Shown: positions 26,660 to 35,819 of the stretch, in pieces
Numbering within the stretch: the stretch's first letter is position 1
Layout of the letters: each line of letters opens with the position of its first letter
Source: Desmonostoc muscorum LEGE 12446
GTDB taxonomy: Bacteria > Cyanobacteriota > Cyanobacteriia > Cyanobacteriales > Nostocaceae
Length of the DNA: 64,000 nt
Assembly: GCF_015207005.2 (NCBI RefSeq)
Contig: NZ_JADEXS020000001.1
Coordinates: 4,340,001-4,404,000 of the forward strand
Reading direction: 5' to 3'
The notes under the pieces: generated by a model
Told to the model about the DNA's origin: nothing
The model's input: only the letters and a program-made list of their open reading frames with translations
The model's database searches: none
Program-made: the position numbers and the translations under genes

Positions 26660-26806
26660 TTCGTAATTCGTAATTCGTAATTAATTACAAATTCTGAGTT
26701 TTGAATTTTTCGATCCTAAAACTGCGATCGCTACAATTCCTATAATTTTTTTCATCACCTAAAACCGCTTTATTTCATGCCCCATTCCCCATTCCCCATT
26801 CCCAAT
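26648..26806. repeat. TAATTCG tandem repeat and CCCCATT repeats
   Basis: Five TAATTCG units (26648-26682) overlap the last codons of the kinase gene, then ordinary A/T-rich sequence, then CCCCATT heptamers at 26777-26803 beside the convergent oxidoreductase gene. Confidence 0.75.
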
Positions 26807-26809
26807 AAT

Positions 26810-28264
26810 TCACAAATTCCAATTGCGGCGAAAATGAAAGAACCCTTCCAATAAGTCTTGCAAAGCAATGTTGCTATTTAACTTTTGTTTATTCCACTCT
26901 CTGACAGTTTGTTCCAAAATTTCGGAAAAACTGGGATAAATAGGAGAGAAATTTGCTAAATCTTTGATTTTAATTTTTTCGGACATTGCCAAAGCAATCA
27001 AATTAATTAATTCTCCAGCTTCTGACCCCAATATTGAAGCTCCCAAAATTTCGCCATTGCGTAATACAATTAATTTACATATACCAGTGGTTTCATCCCG
27101 GAGTTGCGCTGCTGCCACTGTTTTAAAATATTGTCGCAAAACTAAAAATTCGTCTCGGCGAAATTGGCCTTTTGCCTGTGCTTCAGTCAAACCCACTTGT
27201 ACCATCACAGGCACTGAAAATATCCCCCAAGGAATGCAGCGATAATTTACTCGTAACCTGGGGAAAAATAGTGCATTTTTCAGAGCAATTTTTGCTTCAT
27301 AATTAGCGATATTTGCAAAGTCGTAACCACCAATTACATCACCGCAAGCGTAAATACGGTGATTGGTGGTTTGTAGTTTATCATTCACTACTAAACGACG
27401 CCCATGCCATTTCACACCTACCGTTGCTAAATTTAGAGATTCAAGATTTGGCTGTTGTCCAGTCGCCACTAAAATTTCATCAGTTTCAATGGCTTTATCT
27501 CCCGCCTGAAGCCACTTTTTATCATCAATTCGTCTGACTTGAGTCACTGCTTTGGCAGTAAGGACGCGCACACCTTCAACTTCCAACTGTGCTTGAAGCA
27601 CTATGGCTATGTCAGGGTCAATATGAGGTAAAACATAGGGATGCTTGACTACCAGCGTCACATTGCAACCGAACCTCGCTAAAGTTTGAGCGATTTCAAT
27701 ACTTTGGGGAATCCCGCCAATAATTACCCAATTTTTGGGTAAGGTCACTTTATTTAGGTATTGCCAAATATTAGCTAGCGTAAGATAGCCCGTAGCTTCT
27801 AATCCTTCAATTTCCGGAATTTCTGGACGCGAACCACTAGCCAGCAAATATGTCCGTGCCCGTAGTAAGCGATTGTTAACAACAAAAGCTAGTTGGGACG
27901 AGGATTGAAATTGCCCAGTCCCAACAATGACATCGACTCCCTGGGCGGCTAGGGTGGCAGGAGAATGCTGTTCTTCCAGATTTGAGGCAACGGCTTGAGC
28001 ATATAGCATCGCTTCCTGCCATGCCAGAGATATGTGGCATTTTTCTGAGGTATCAGTGTGTGTGGCATGAATACCAAAACCAGCTGCATTACCCAATTTT
28101 TGTGCCAGTTTAGCAATTTCGCTCAGAGCGTGATGATGAATAAACCCGAAGTCTACTTCCGGTTGCACCAAGGCGACTGTAGCACGTAGTTGGCTGGCAG
28201 CGAGGGCAGCGTGATATCCAGTAAGACTGCCACCAATAATTACGACATCGTAATCAATAGTCAT
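26810..28264 (-). CDS. FAD/NAD(P)-dependent oxidoreductase lacking the redox disulfide
   Basis: 484 residues of the class I pyridine nucleotide-disulfide oxidoreductase fold: FAD motif [14 protein letters not shown] at the N-terminus, NAD motif [20 protein letters not shown] at about residue 180, and the second FAD motif [10 protein letters not shown]. The dimerisation domain is present ([13 protein letters not shown]). The usual CxxxxC active-site disulfide near residue 40 is missing ([17 protein letters not shown]), and the C-terminal HPTxxE motif is YPSFSE. It is therefore not a normal lipoamide, mercuric or glutathione reductase; the substrate is unknown. ATG 28264 starts it. Confidence 0.88.
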   Translation of the reverse strand: MTIDYDVVIIGGSLTGYHAALAASQLRATVALVQPEVDFGFIHHHALSEIAKLAQKLGNAAGFGIHATHTDTSEKCHISLAWQEAMLYAQAVASNLEEQHSPATLAAQGVDVIVGTGQFQSSSQLAFVVNNRLLRARTYLLASGSRPEIPEIEGLEATGYLTLANIWQYLNKVTLPKNWVIIGGIPQSIEIAQTLARFGCNVTLVVKHPYVLPHIDPDIAIVLQAQLEVEGVRVLTAKAVTQVRRIDDKKWLQAGDKAIETDEILVATGQQPNLESLNLATVGVKWHGRRLVVNDKLQTTNHRIYACGDVIGGYDFANIANYEAKIALKNALFFPRLRVNYRCIPWGIFSVPVMVQVGLTEAQAKGQFRRDEFLVLRQYFKTVAAAQLRDETTGICKLIVLRNGEILGASILGSEAGELINLIALAMSEKIKIKDLANFSPIYPSFSEILEQTVREWNKQKLNSNIALQDLLEGFFHFRRNWNL

Positions 28265-28271
28265 GTGTCAT

Positions 28272-28473
28272 TTGGGCATTGGGGACTGGGGACTGGGTAT
28301 TGGGTATTGGGGACTGGGTATTGGGGACTGGGTATTGGGTACTGGGTACTGGACTGGGTATTGGGTACTGGGTATTGGGTACTGGGAAAACTCTTCCCTA
28401 ATTCCCACTCCCTAGTCCCTAATCCCCAGTCCCCAGTCCCCACTCCCTACTCCCCACTCCCTACTCCCCACTC
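28272..28473. repeat. Long STRR block overlapping the end of the CobD-like gene
   Basis: About 16 heptamers of GGGGACT, TGGGTAT and TGGGTAC type, then AGTCCCC/ACTCCCC units. The right end enters the CobD-like frame and encodes its last residues. Confidence 0.85.
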
Positions 28474-29544
28474 ATTTAGCGCTGTGAGTAAGCGTTGGTT
28501 ATCCGACTCTTCACGTACAGCAACCCGGAAAAAGCGATCGCCTAGTTCTTTAAAGCTAAGGCAATCGCGGATTAAAATCTGATGGTGTTTGAGTAACTCT
28601 TGCTGTAACTGCGAAGTCGATTGTTGAGACTCAACCAGTAAAAAGTTAACAGCACTTGCTTGGGGTTGCAATCCTGGTATTTTAGCTAATCCCTGAAACA
28701 GTTGGTTTCGTGCAGGTGGTAGCCATGTCCAGGTTTGCTGTTGAAACTCCCTATCTTGGAGTGCCGCAATTGCCGCCGCTACCGCTAGCGTGTTTACAGG
28801 CCAGGGGTCACGCCATAGCTGCCACTTAGACAAGCTGTCGGGGTGAGCGATCGCATATCCCAGTCGCAGTCCTGGGAGACTGTAAAATTTTGTCAGCGAT
28901 CGCAATATTACTAAATTCGCATACTCCTGCACCAGCCCAATTAAGCTTTGTTCCTCATTCGGTGGCACAAAATCCATAAACGCTTCATCCACCACTACCA
29001 AGGCAAATTGCTCTAGATAGGGCAAAATCGAGTCCCGCGAAAATAGCTTCCCCGTTGGGTTATGCGGATTATTTAGCAATAGTCCTTTGCCCTTAGTCTT
29101 TTGTCCTTTGTCAAGAACTAATGACAAAGAACTCATAACCAATGACTCTTGACCAATGACTAATGACAAAGGACACTCCAGGACTTTAGCCTTCCACGCT
29201 GCCAAGGTTCGGTAGTAGTCGCCAAAGGCTGGAGTTATTAAAACTGTTTCGGATAATTGTGATAATTCCCTACCTATTAAAGTAAGTAATTCTGCTGAGC
29301 CATTACCCGGCAGAATCCACTCAGGCGGCAATTCATGAAAGTGACTGAGAGCTAGTCTCAGTTCACTATAGCTAGGGTCTGGATAGTGCTTAATATTACC
29401 AATTTGAGACATTATAGCAGCGATCGCGCTGTTTGGCGGTCCCAATGGGCTGATGCTAGCAGAAAAATCCAGAATAGCATCAGGGGGACAGCCAGCCAGT
29501 GCTGCTGCCCAGGCTAAATTTCCCCCGTGTGCTGGTTGCCGCAT
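28447..29544 (-). CDS. PLP-dependent L-threonine-O-3-phosphate decarboxylase (CobD/CobC-like)
   Basis: 365 residues of class I/II aminotransferase fold. The HGGN motif near the start and DFSASISPLGPP are typical of threonine-phosphate decarboxylases that make aminopropanol phosphate for the cobalamin lower loop; the related HisC lacks the HGGN motif. The PLP lysine is in RSLTKFYSLPGLRLGY, and NNPHNPTG is present. ATG 29544 is used. Residues about 124-152 before NNPHNPTG are unusual (SLVIGQES...KGQKTKGKG) and are encoded by AATGAC/CAAAGGA repeats; the C-terminal EWGVGSGE comes from the STRR block. Confidence 0.87.
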   Translation of the reverse strand: MRQPAHGGNLAWAAALAGCPPDAILDFSASISPLGPPNSAIAAIMSQIGNIKHYPDPSYSELRLALSHFHELPPEWILPGNGSAELLTLIGRELSQLSETVLITPAFGDYYRTLAAWKAKVLECPLSLVIGQESLVMSSLSLVLDKGQKTKGKGLLLNNPHNPTGKLFSRDSILPYLEQFALVVVDEAFMDFVPPNEEQSLIGLVQEYANLVILRSLTKFYSLPGLRLGYAIAHPDSLSKWQLWRDPWPVNTLAVAAAIAALQDREFQQQTWTWLPPARNQLFQGLAKIPGLQPQASAVNFLLVESQQSTSQLQQELLKHHQILIRDCLSFKELGDRFFRVAVREESDNQRLLTALNEWGVGSGE

Positions 29545-29570
29545 CAAAAAAAGGTTTCCTGAAACAGAGC

Positions 29571-29855
29571 CTATGATTTTGGGGGTGCTACCCTTTCTCT
29601 AAATAGCTTCCCTGCCGAGAAGGCTGGTACCTTCGTCGCGGGAATTTCCATTTTTTCATTTGTTTTCGGGTTGCGACCTTCACGAGCTTTACGTTCCCGT
29701 GATTCAAAAGAACCAAATCCCACCAGCGTTACTTTATCACCAGAGGAAACCGCTTCAATAATCGTTTCCAGTGCGGCAGTTAAAACAGCATCGGCTTGTT
29801 TCTTGGTAACACTAGCCTTTTCAGCTACGGCATCAACTAATTCACCTTTGTTCAT
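29571..29855 (-). CDS. hup: HU-family DNA-binding protein
   Basis: 94 residues, the normal length for HU. MNKGELVDAVAEKASVTKKQADAVL forms the dimerising helices and GFGSFESRERKAREGRNPKTNE is the DNA-binding arm with the conserved RNP. HU bends and compacts DNA and in Anabaena (HanA) is needed for heterocyst differentiation. A strong AGGAG ribosome site is seven bases before ATG 29855. The cobD-like gene follows 26 bases downstream on the same strand but is probably separate. Confidence 0.96.
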   Translation of the reverse strand: MNKGELVDAVAEKASVTKKQADAVLTAALETIIEAVSSGDKVTLVGFGSFESRERKAREGRNPKTNEKMEIPATKVPAFSAGKLFRERVAPPKS

Positions 29856-30605
29856 GTCAAACTCCTAAAGTTTACTTGAGATTTTTTTACGGATGCATGT
29901 TGATACATCTGTACCGAAATCTCTGTTGTTAGAAATACAAAAATCATCCTTTGGGAGTATTTTTACTCAAAACGGCTGTACATCCCATCGGCTCGACTTT
30001 TCAATGAATCATTCTAAGGCGTTGTAGCCTGATGTGGATAGATGAAACCATTAATTTATATAGATTTCAGGATTTTTTGTTGTTTTAGGGTACTTGTTTC
30101 ACTAAAAACGACCATAAAAGTAGGAAAAAATACTTAGTGAAAACCCTAGTTATGAGGGGAACAGGAGAGGGGGAGATGAGGGAGATGAGAGGGATGAGGG
30201 GGATGAGGGAGGTGGGCAGACAACGGGACAAGGAGACAGGGGTGTGAGCTAATTTGTGCATTGGCGCAGCTGGCTTTTGGCATCGCTTCACCTTGTCGCA
30301 GGTCTTCTCAATCAAGTATCTGAAAATGTAGCTGTAAAAATTTGTCAGAGATTACGATTTGTAACGCATTCCCCACAGATAAATTCTGTGGCTTCCGGGA
30401 GCAATGCGATTTTGTGAGGTGGGGAGGCAGGGGAGGCAGGGGAGGCAGGGGAGGCAGGGGAGGCAGGGGAAGAGAAATAAATAAGTGTATAAGCAATCTG
30501 TTTTGGTAGTAAAAAATACGCTTATTTGCCTTTTTACTCCCCCTGCCTCCCCTGCTCCCCCCTGCTCCCCCTGCTCCCCCTGCTCCCCCTGCTCTCTTAC
30601 CTCCC
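29856..30605. other. HU promoter region and repeat-rich intergenic space
   Basis: No gene is supported. 29856-30110 is A/T-rich and should hold the HU promoter. 30160-30215 has GATGAGGGA nonamers, 30415-30472 has six GGAGGCAGG nonamers, and 30536-30605 has CCTGCTCCC and CCTGCCTCC units in inverted sense to them. Open frames over this stretch are low-complexity products of the repeats. Confidence 0.7.
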
Positions 30606-31256
30606 TCATCCCCCAGACCCCTTACTAGAAATATTCTCTTGCACCCAAGCCCGAAAAGCACGGGTAGTAGCAATCTCCCCATTTTTTTTAGCTTCTTGAA
30701 TAAATCGGGGAATCTCCTTCACTGACACAGGCGCAAAAGTAGGGCTAGTTTGGACTTCTGAGTATTGCCCACCTGCAAGCGTGTAAAGTCGCAACACACT
30801 GCCGTTATAACGCCAAAATTCAGGAATTCCCATCGCAGCATAAAGCCTCAGCTTGTCTATTGCAGACCTCGAATATTCCACCTCTAACACCAGGTCTGGG
30901 GGCGGGTCGGTGGCGAGGTAAATATTTTCTTTATCTCGAACTAACGCTTCATTTTGGATGTAGTAGCTACTGTCTGGCTCAGCTCCCTGCTTTAAATCAT
31001 CTCGCGTTAAAGTTAATGAACCAGCACGTCTAATTTCCTGTCCCAACTCTTCACACAGGACAACAACAAAACCTTCAATTATACGGTTTGAGTTCTCGTG
31101 CGGCATGAGTGGGGTCATAATTTCTATAGTTCCATTGTCATAAGCAAGTCGGGAATTACGTTGACAACCCATTTCAGCTAGCATGGTTTTGAAAGTCTGC
31201 CAGCTAATGTTGTGGAGTAAAACTCTATTTTCTGCGGATGTTGTTATCGCCACCAT
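30606..31256 (-). CDS. Uma2 family (DUF820) putative restriction-like nuclease
   Basis: 216 residues of the Uma2/DUF820 family, very expanded in cyanobacteria. The PD-(D/E)XK-like core is visible: GAEPDSSYYI, PPDLVLEVEYS and the IDKLRLYAAMGIPEFW helix with its Lys. The cellular role is unknown; many copies are thought to be linked to mobile DNA. ATG 31256 starts it. The C-terminal SSKGSGG and stop are in a repeat tract. Confidence 0.88.
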   Translation of the reverse strand: MVAITTSAENRVLLHNISWQTFKTMLAEMGCQRNSRLAYDNGTIEIMTPLMPHENSNRIIEGFVVVLCEELGQEIRRAGSLTLTRDDLKQGAEPDSSYYIQNEALVRDKENIYLATDPPPDLVLEVEYSRSAIDKLRLYAAMGIPEFWRYNGSVLRLYTLAGGQYSEVQTSPTFAPVSVKEIPRFIQEAKKNGEIATTRAFRAWVQENISSKGSGG

Positions 31257-31409
31257 AGTTCAGTTCTCCACAACAAACATTTTTCAGTACTGTATCCCTT
31301 AATATTACAGTTAAGGATAAATATGCTAGTAGTGTGTCTTACTTAAGCCCTAGTAAATTTCATTGACCAAGTATATTTGCTAAAAAATCCTAGTTAAAGA
31401 GCTGCGAAT

Positions 31410-31484
31410 ATGACAATCAAACAACAACTTATCGAAGAAATTGAATCAACACCAGATGCAGTTTTGGCTGAAACACTTAAATGA
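31410..31484 (+). pseudogene. Truncated antitoxin-like small gene
   Basis: A 24-codon frame (MTIKQQLIEEIESTPDAVLA) resembles the beginning of small cyanobacterial antitoxin-like proteins of about 70 residues, then stops at TGA 31482. A second frame continues a little (TFNSTGEQENPQF), so a frameshift or truncation is likely. Too short to be sure. Confidence 0.35.
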
Positions 31485-31509
31485 CATTTAATTCTACTGG
31501 TGAACAAGA

Positions 31510-31542
31510 AAATCCCCAATTTCTTTAAGAAGTCGGGGATTT
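31510..31542. terminator. Stem-loop between convergent fragment and pilQ
   Basis: AAATCCCC (31510-31517) pairs with GGGGATTT (31535-31542), with further internal pairing CTT/AAG. It lies 42 bases after the pilQ stop and could end the pil transcript; on the minus strand it is followed by TTCTTG rather than a clean T-run, so this is a weak terminator or a dispersed repeat. Confidence 0.5.
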
Positions 31543-31583
31543 GAGCCTTTGTCAGAAGTGACTCACCTTGTGGATTATCCTTC

Positions 31584-33917
31584 TTACTGCCCAGTAGGAA
31601 GCTTCAAGCCCCGACGCTCAAGAATTTGCCGCACCTGTGGACTGGGGGCGTAGTTATAGCCGTAGGAGGAGTTCTCAGAGTCATCCATAATCTGAGGCGT
31701 GAGCAACACAATTACCTCTCTGCGCTCATTGGATCGGTTTGTACTTCTAAAGAGCGAACCAATTAAAGGAAGATCGCCCAAAATAGGAATCTTGGAGATA
31801 GTTGTCCGGTCTTGGTCTTGAATAATACCACTCAGAATTAGCGTCTGACCATCACGTAAGCGAATTAAGCCAGAATTCAGAGAACGTTCAGACACCAAAA
31901 ATATTGTTTGGTCATTACCTGAAACATTCAGCACAGCTGAAGATTGAGGTGCTTTGACAACGGGAGCTACTGATAAGGAAACAAAACCATTGTCGTCAAT
32001 TCTGTCAATTTTAACAGCTAGGGTTAAACCCACATCTGTTTTTTCAGCTGTAACTGTTTGTATAGAGGTACCATCACCACGAGTGGTTTCGCTCTTAACG
32101 TTTCCTATGACTTCCTGGGTCAGTTTCACATTAGCCTGCTGACCTTCTTGCACAATTAAGGTTGGATCGGTCAGTATCTTAGCGTTACCATTTGTAATCT
32201 GAGCCTGCAAACTAGCAAGAAAACGTTTAGGGAATTGATATAACGTTGGCAATTCAAATGTATAGGTAGGAGGAGTTCCAGAACTGTTACCAGATGCTGG
32301 AGTTCCTGGTGTAAATGCTGTAATACCCGCCCTTGTCGGATCGGAGCTAACACCCGCAGTACCCGTAACTCCATTGGCATCTTGTGGGTTGTTCAGAAAA
32401 ATATTCGAGCTACTCAGTGGATTAGTGGTTGTTGGTGTACCAGTTACACTATTTGCCACTTCACTACTTGTAGCTGGTCTGGAACCACCAAAATTCAGAG
32501 TTGCTGCACCACCATCATTGCTAAAGTAGTTGTTTCCAACCCCAAAGGAAAAGCTAGTGTTGTAGTCCTGGGTGTTCAAGAGGTTAACATCGATAATCTT
32601 GACGTTGACAACGACTTGACGACGCCGGATATCCAGCTGAGTTAGTTGAGTCATTGCCATTTCAACTAGCCTGGGAGGCCCAATTAAAGTCAGAGAATTG
32701 GTGCGCTCGTCTCCTAATGCCTGTAGACCTCTGAGTAATGGATTTGAGTCTGTAAAATTAACACGTTGAGTTTCAACTCTGCTTTCCGTGGTCGTCTGAG
32801 TTTGAGTGATGGGAGCAACTCCAGTACCCACAGGAACAGCACTAACACTGGTAACTTGTCGTTCGCGGCTGACGGCACTTTCTGCCCCCAAGCCGACCAA
32901 AAAATTCAGTGCGACTCCCACTGATACCTGATTCAGTCGCAGGCTACGCATAACCATGTCACGGGTCGCATTAGGTAGTTTCGGCCCTACAAAGATCGTG
33001 CGATTACTGCGGTTGGCTTCTAAACCACTCAAGCGCAAGACGTAGTTAAACACATCTTGCACTGGCTCGTTTTCTATATCTAACGAGATTGTTTGAGAGG
33101 TTGCTTGTGCAGCAGCACCTTGCTGACCTCCACCACCTTGCTCACTGCCGATGTAAGCCAGGTTTAAACCAGCCGCACGAGCCAGCAATGACAAAACTTC
33201 GCGCACTGGTGCATCTCGCAGCACTAAGCGGGGTACGCGTTCCTGTGTTGCCAAGTCAATGGTGCTAGGAGAAGCATCGGTAGCAGAAATCGCAATATCT
33301 CCCACTGGTGGGGCGACGGCTCTGGGTAAGAAAGGTGGAGCTTGACTCACAGGTTCACCTGGTCCGGCGGCTTGTGCCGGTTGTCCGTCGATGGTGACTT
33401 GGGGGTTGGGAACGAGAACGTCTGGCTTTTGACCCGGTTGGGCTGGAGTAGAAGCAGGCGGCGCTGTGGATGTTGGCGTTGTTGGCGTTGGTGAGGCGGC
33501 CGTGGTGCCACCAGATGGGTTAAAGCTGAGTGTAATTCCATTTGGCGATCGCACCACTGGTTCACTACCCGGTACATTGTCGCTGCCAATTACCGTCACC
33601 CGAACACTATTAGCATCAAGTTGACTAACCTCTACCGAAGCAATTCCTGGTGCTGGACTCTCTTGACGAAAATTATTACCTTGTGGTAATCGTAATTGAG
33701 TATTAATAATGTCTGCAACTAAACTCTTACCTCTTTTAGTAGTGAAAACTTGGGGACGCGACCCTGAAGAAGTTTTCAAAACAACGCTAACTCCACCATT
33801 AGCTGCATTTAACTGTACATTAGTAACTTGAGCAATTTGTGCCCAAACTGGTTGAGCTGCCAAAAAAACAAAAGCAGCAGTACCTAATATAAAACTATTA
33901 CCGTGAAGCTGTTTCAC
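31584..33917 (-). CDS. pilQ: Type IV pilus secretin PilQ
   Basis: 777 residues forming the outer-membrane channel for type IV pili. A signal peptide (residues 1-26, ending VWAQ) is followed by an AMIN domain (about 30-130), a Pro/Thr-rich linker, an STN/secretin N-domain (LVLRDAPVREVLSLLARAAGLNLAY), and the secretin domain ending in SGLIRLRDGQTLILSGI and the conserved VPILGDLPLIGSLF-like segment (here KIPILGDLPLIGSLFRS). GTG 33917 has a GAGGAATGA ribosome site. It is the last gene of the pilM-N-O-Q cluster, separated from pilO by a repeat block. Confidence 0.95.
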   Translation of the reverse strand: MKQLHGNSFILGTAAFVFLAAQPVWAQIAQVTNVQLNAANGGVSVVLKTSSGSRPQVFTTKRGKSLVADIINTQLRLPQGNNFRQESPAPGIASVEVSQLDANSVRVTVIGSDNVPGSEPVVRSPNGITLSFNPSGGTTAASPTPTTPTSTAPPASTPAQPGQKPDVLVPNPQVTIDGQPAQAAGPGEPVSQAPPFLPRAVAPPVGDIAISATDASPSTIDLATQERVPRLVLRDAPVREVLSLLARAAGLNLAYIGSEQGGGGQQGAAAQATSQTISLDIENEPVQDVFNYVLRLSGLEANRSNRTIFVGPKLPNATRDMVMRSLRLNQVSVGVALNFLVGLGAESAVSRERQVTSVSAVPVGTGVAPITQTQTTTESRVETQRVNFTDSNPLLRGLQALGDERTNSLTLIGPPRLVEMAMTQLTQLDIRRRQVVVNVKIIDVNLLNTQDYNTSFSFGVGNNYFSNDGGAATLNFGGSRPATSSEVANSVTGTPTTTNPLSSSNIFLNNPQDANGVTGTAGVSSDPTRAGITAFTPGTPASGNSSGTPPTYTFELPTLYQFPKRFLASLQAQITNGNAKILTDPTLIVQEGQQANVKLTQEVIGNVKSETTRGDGTSIQTVTAEKTDVGLTLAVKIDRIDDNGFVSLSVAPVVKAPQSSAVLNVSGNDQTIFLVSERSLNSGLIRLRDGQTLILSGIIQDQDRTTISKIPILGDLPLIGSLFRSTNRSNERREVIVLLTPQIMDDSENSSYGYNYAPSPQVRQILERRGLKLPTGQ

Positions 33918-33995
33918 AGTTCATTCCTCACCTAAATAAAACCTTGTTTAGAAGCAATTTTTGAGTAGTTAGTTATGAGTGCTGAGTTTAAAATT

Positions 33996-34166
33996 AGTTA
34001 GGAGTTAGGAGTGAGGAGTTAGGAGTGAGGAGTTAGGAGTGAGGAGTGACGAGTTAATAGTAGCTTGTAACTTACAACTCATAACTCCTAATTCATAACT
34101 CCTAACCTCTAACTCATAATTCATAACTCCTCACTCCTAACTCCTCACTCATAATTCATAACTCCT
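33996..34166. repeat. AGGAGTT/AACTCCT repeat block between pilO and pilQ
   Basis: About nine AGGAGTT/AGGAGTG heptamers on the left and about twelve ACTCCTA/ACTCATA units on the right form a long inverted arrangement inside the pil operon. Confidence 0.85.
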
Positions 34167-34175
34167 AACCCCTAA

Positions 34176-34943
34176 CTACTTTTTGGGTGCAGCCTTAGCT
34201 GCTGCGGCTGCTATTTCTTCTGGACTAAGTGGCATCAATACCTGTAATTGGAATGATGTATTAATCGCTGCTGGTCCGACCCGCACCGGTGTTTTATCTG
34301 TTGGGGATCTGGACTCAGCTGGAGCTAAATTTGATTGATAATCTTTAACTATCAACAAAGGCTGTAAACGCTCAATGTTACGAATTATCGATTGTGTTTG
34401 TTCATAGGTTCCTGTAATTTCGGCACTGATACTGCTGCGTTGCAGTTTGCCGTCAACCTGTTTTCCTAGACTTCCATCGATAATTGGTTCTGGTTTTTGG
34501 GAAACTGGCACAAACCTCTTGAGTTTGGCTTTCACTCCACTAATCGGAGTTTGAGCGTTCCCAGACTCAACTAAGCGGTTCAGATCCAACAGCAATGTAT
34601 CCAAGGTTTTCTCATTAGCAAATAAACCTAAAACCTGGACTTTTTGCTGTTTTGCCTGTGCTAGTTCCTCTTTCACCTTGTCAATCTGTTTGATATTAAG
34701 TTTCTTTTGCTCAATTTGCCCTTGGAGTTCTGTGGCTTTTGCTTGCTGTTGCTGATAGCTTTCCCAAGCTGGCATCAACAGGTTTAACAATATATAACCT
34801 GCTCCAGCTAAACCAATTACCCCCACTAAAATTCCAATAATTTTTGGTGTGAAAGCAATGCCAAATAGCACAGGGGATGCTGGGGTTGCTGCATCTAATT
34901 CTCCGGCGTGTTCGGCAAAATTTAAATCATCACTCAGCGTCAT
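34176..34943 (-). CDS. pilO: Type IV pilus assembly protein PilO
   Basis: 255 residues: a cytoplasmic N-terminus, one membrane helix (about residues 34-58), a coiled coil (QQQQAKATELQGQIEQKK), and a ferredoxin-like periplasmic domain (SSISAEITGTYEQTQSIIRNIERLQPLL). It forms the inner-membrane alignment complex with PilM and PilN. ATG 34943 overlaps the pilN stop by four bases, indicating coupling. The C-terminus is Ala/Lys rich. Confidence 0.93.
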   Translation of the reverse strand: MTLSDDLNFAEHAGELDAATPASPVLFGIAFTPKIIGILVGVIGLAGAGYILLNLLMPAWESYQQQQAKATELQGQIEQKKLNIKQIDKVKEELAQAKQQKVQVLGLFANEKTLDTLLLDLNRLVESGNAQTPISGVKAKLKRFVPVSQKPEPIIDGSLGKQVDGKLQRSSISAEITGTYEQTQSIIRNIERLQPLLIVKDYQSNLAPAESRSPTDKTPVRVGPAAINTSFQLQVLMPLSPEEIAAAAAKAAPKK

Positions 34944-35716
34944 TTTGAAATGACTCCTGTTTGTTGCATAGTACGAATTCGAGTCACCAGCCCCACTGTG
35001 CCTTTTTTCTCCAACTCCCGAATTAATTCCGAAGCGGGAACATCATTCATGCTCGATTGAATGGTGTATTTAACGACTTGTGGAGGCTTAATTGTTACAC
35101 CAGGAGCTGGTTGAGCTACACCTGATGTGATGGGAGCGTCTACTAAGCTTGCCGTAATAATTCTGCTTTCTGAAGACTTTAAAAAGCGAGACTGTTGCAA
35201 ACTCAATAAGAAATCATTGACATCGTTAAAAGAACGAGCCAATCCGGTAATTTCTAATCCCCCTGCTGGATTATTGGGTGGTTTACCTTCCGCCACCGGA
35301 ATGGGTGGGATTTGCCTGATGTTCTCAATTTGCACTGCTGCGGGAATGCGATCGCGCAAATCTTGCAGCATGGCAGACCAAGGGCGAATTTGGTCAAATA
35401 CAGTGACTAAAGCCTGGGTTTCCCCCTTAATTGCGCTCGTCTCTGCCTTGATTTTATTCAGATTTCCGATCTCTGTATCTAGCCTCTTGCTTTCTTGATC
35501 TAGCTGTGCTATTGTGCCATCTAGCTCAACAACCTTCCCTTGCAACAACCACCAACCAACTCCTAATAAACCTGGTAGGCCTACACCAAGTGCAACTCCC
35601 ACATATATTGGTGTTAAATTCCCTCCAGGAAGACGTAGGGATACTCCTCCCTTTTTCTCAGGTTTTTTCTGATATGCTGGGCGATCTTTAAGAAAGTTAA
35701 CATCCAAACTGTACAT
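34940..35716 (-). CDS. pilN: Type IV pilus assembly protein PilN
   Basis: 258 residues from ATG 35716 (MYSLDVNFLKDRP, the conserved PilN start that binds PilM). One membrane helix at about 38-60, a coiled coil (QLDQESKRLDTEIGNL), and the periplasmic fold (SAMLQDLRDRIPAAVQIENI...LARSFNDVNDFLLSLQ). The frame is open to 35800 but those residues are not family-like. Overlaps pilO by four bases. Confidence 0.93.
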   Translation of the reverse strand: MYSLDVNFLKDRPAYQKKPEKKGGVSLRLPGGNLTPIYVGVALGVGLPGLLGVGWWLLQGKVVELDGTIAQLDQESKRLDTEIGNLNKIKAETSAIKGETQALVTVFDQIRPWSAMLQDLRDRIPAAVQIENIRQIPPIPVAEGKPPNNPAGGLEITGLARSFNDVNDFLLSLQQSRFLKSSESRIITASLVDAPITSGVAQPAPGVTIKPPQVVKYTIQSSMNDVPASELIRELEKKGTVGLVTRIRTMQQTGVISK

Positions 35717-35776
35717 TTTCTCACACCAAGTAGAGATAAATATTATGGTTTGAGAATTCTCAAACAGCGCGATCGT

Positions 35777-35819
35777 CAAAATAGACAATCCAAAATCCAA
35801 AATCCAAAATCCAAAATTA
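35777..35819. repeat. CCAAAAT heptamer repeat between pilM and pilN
   Basis: Four CCAAAAT units directly behind the pilM stop codon, within the 103-base spacer to pilN. Confidence 0.7.

Noticed and set aside
30308..30682. Gly/Ala-rich and Pro/Leu-rich frames in the HU-Uma2 spacer
   Set aside because: Low-complexity translation of GGAGGCAGG and CTGCTCCCC repeats.
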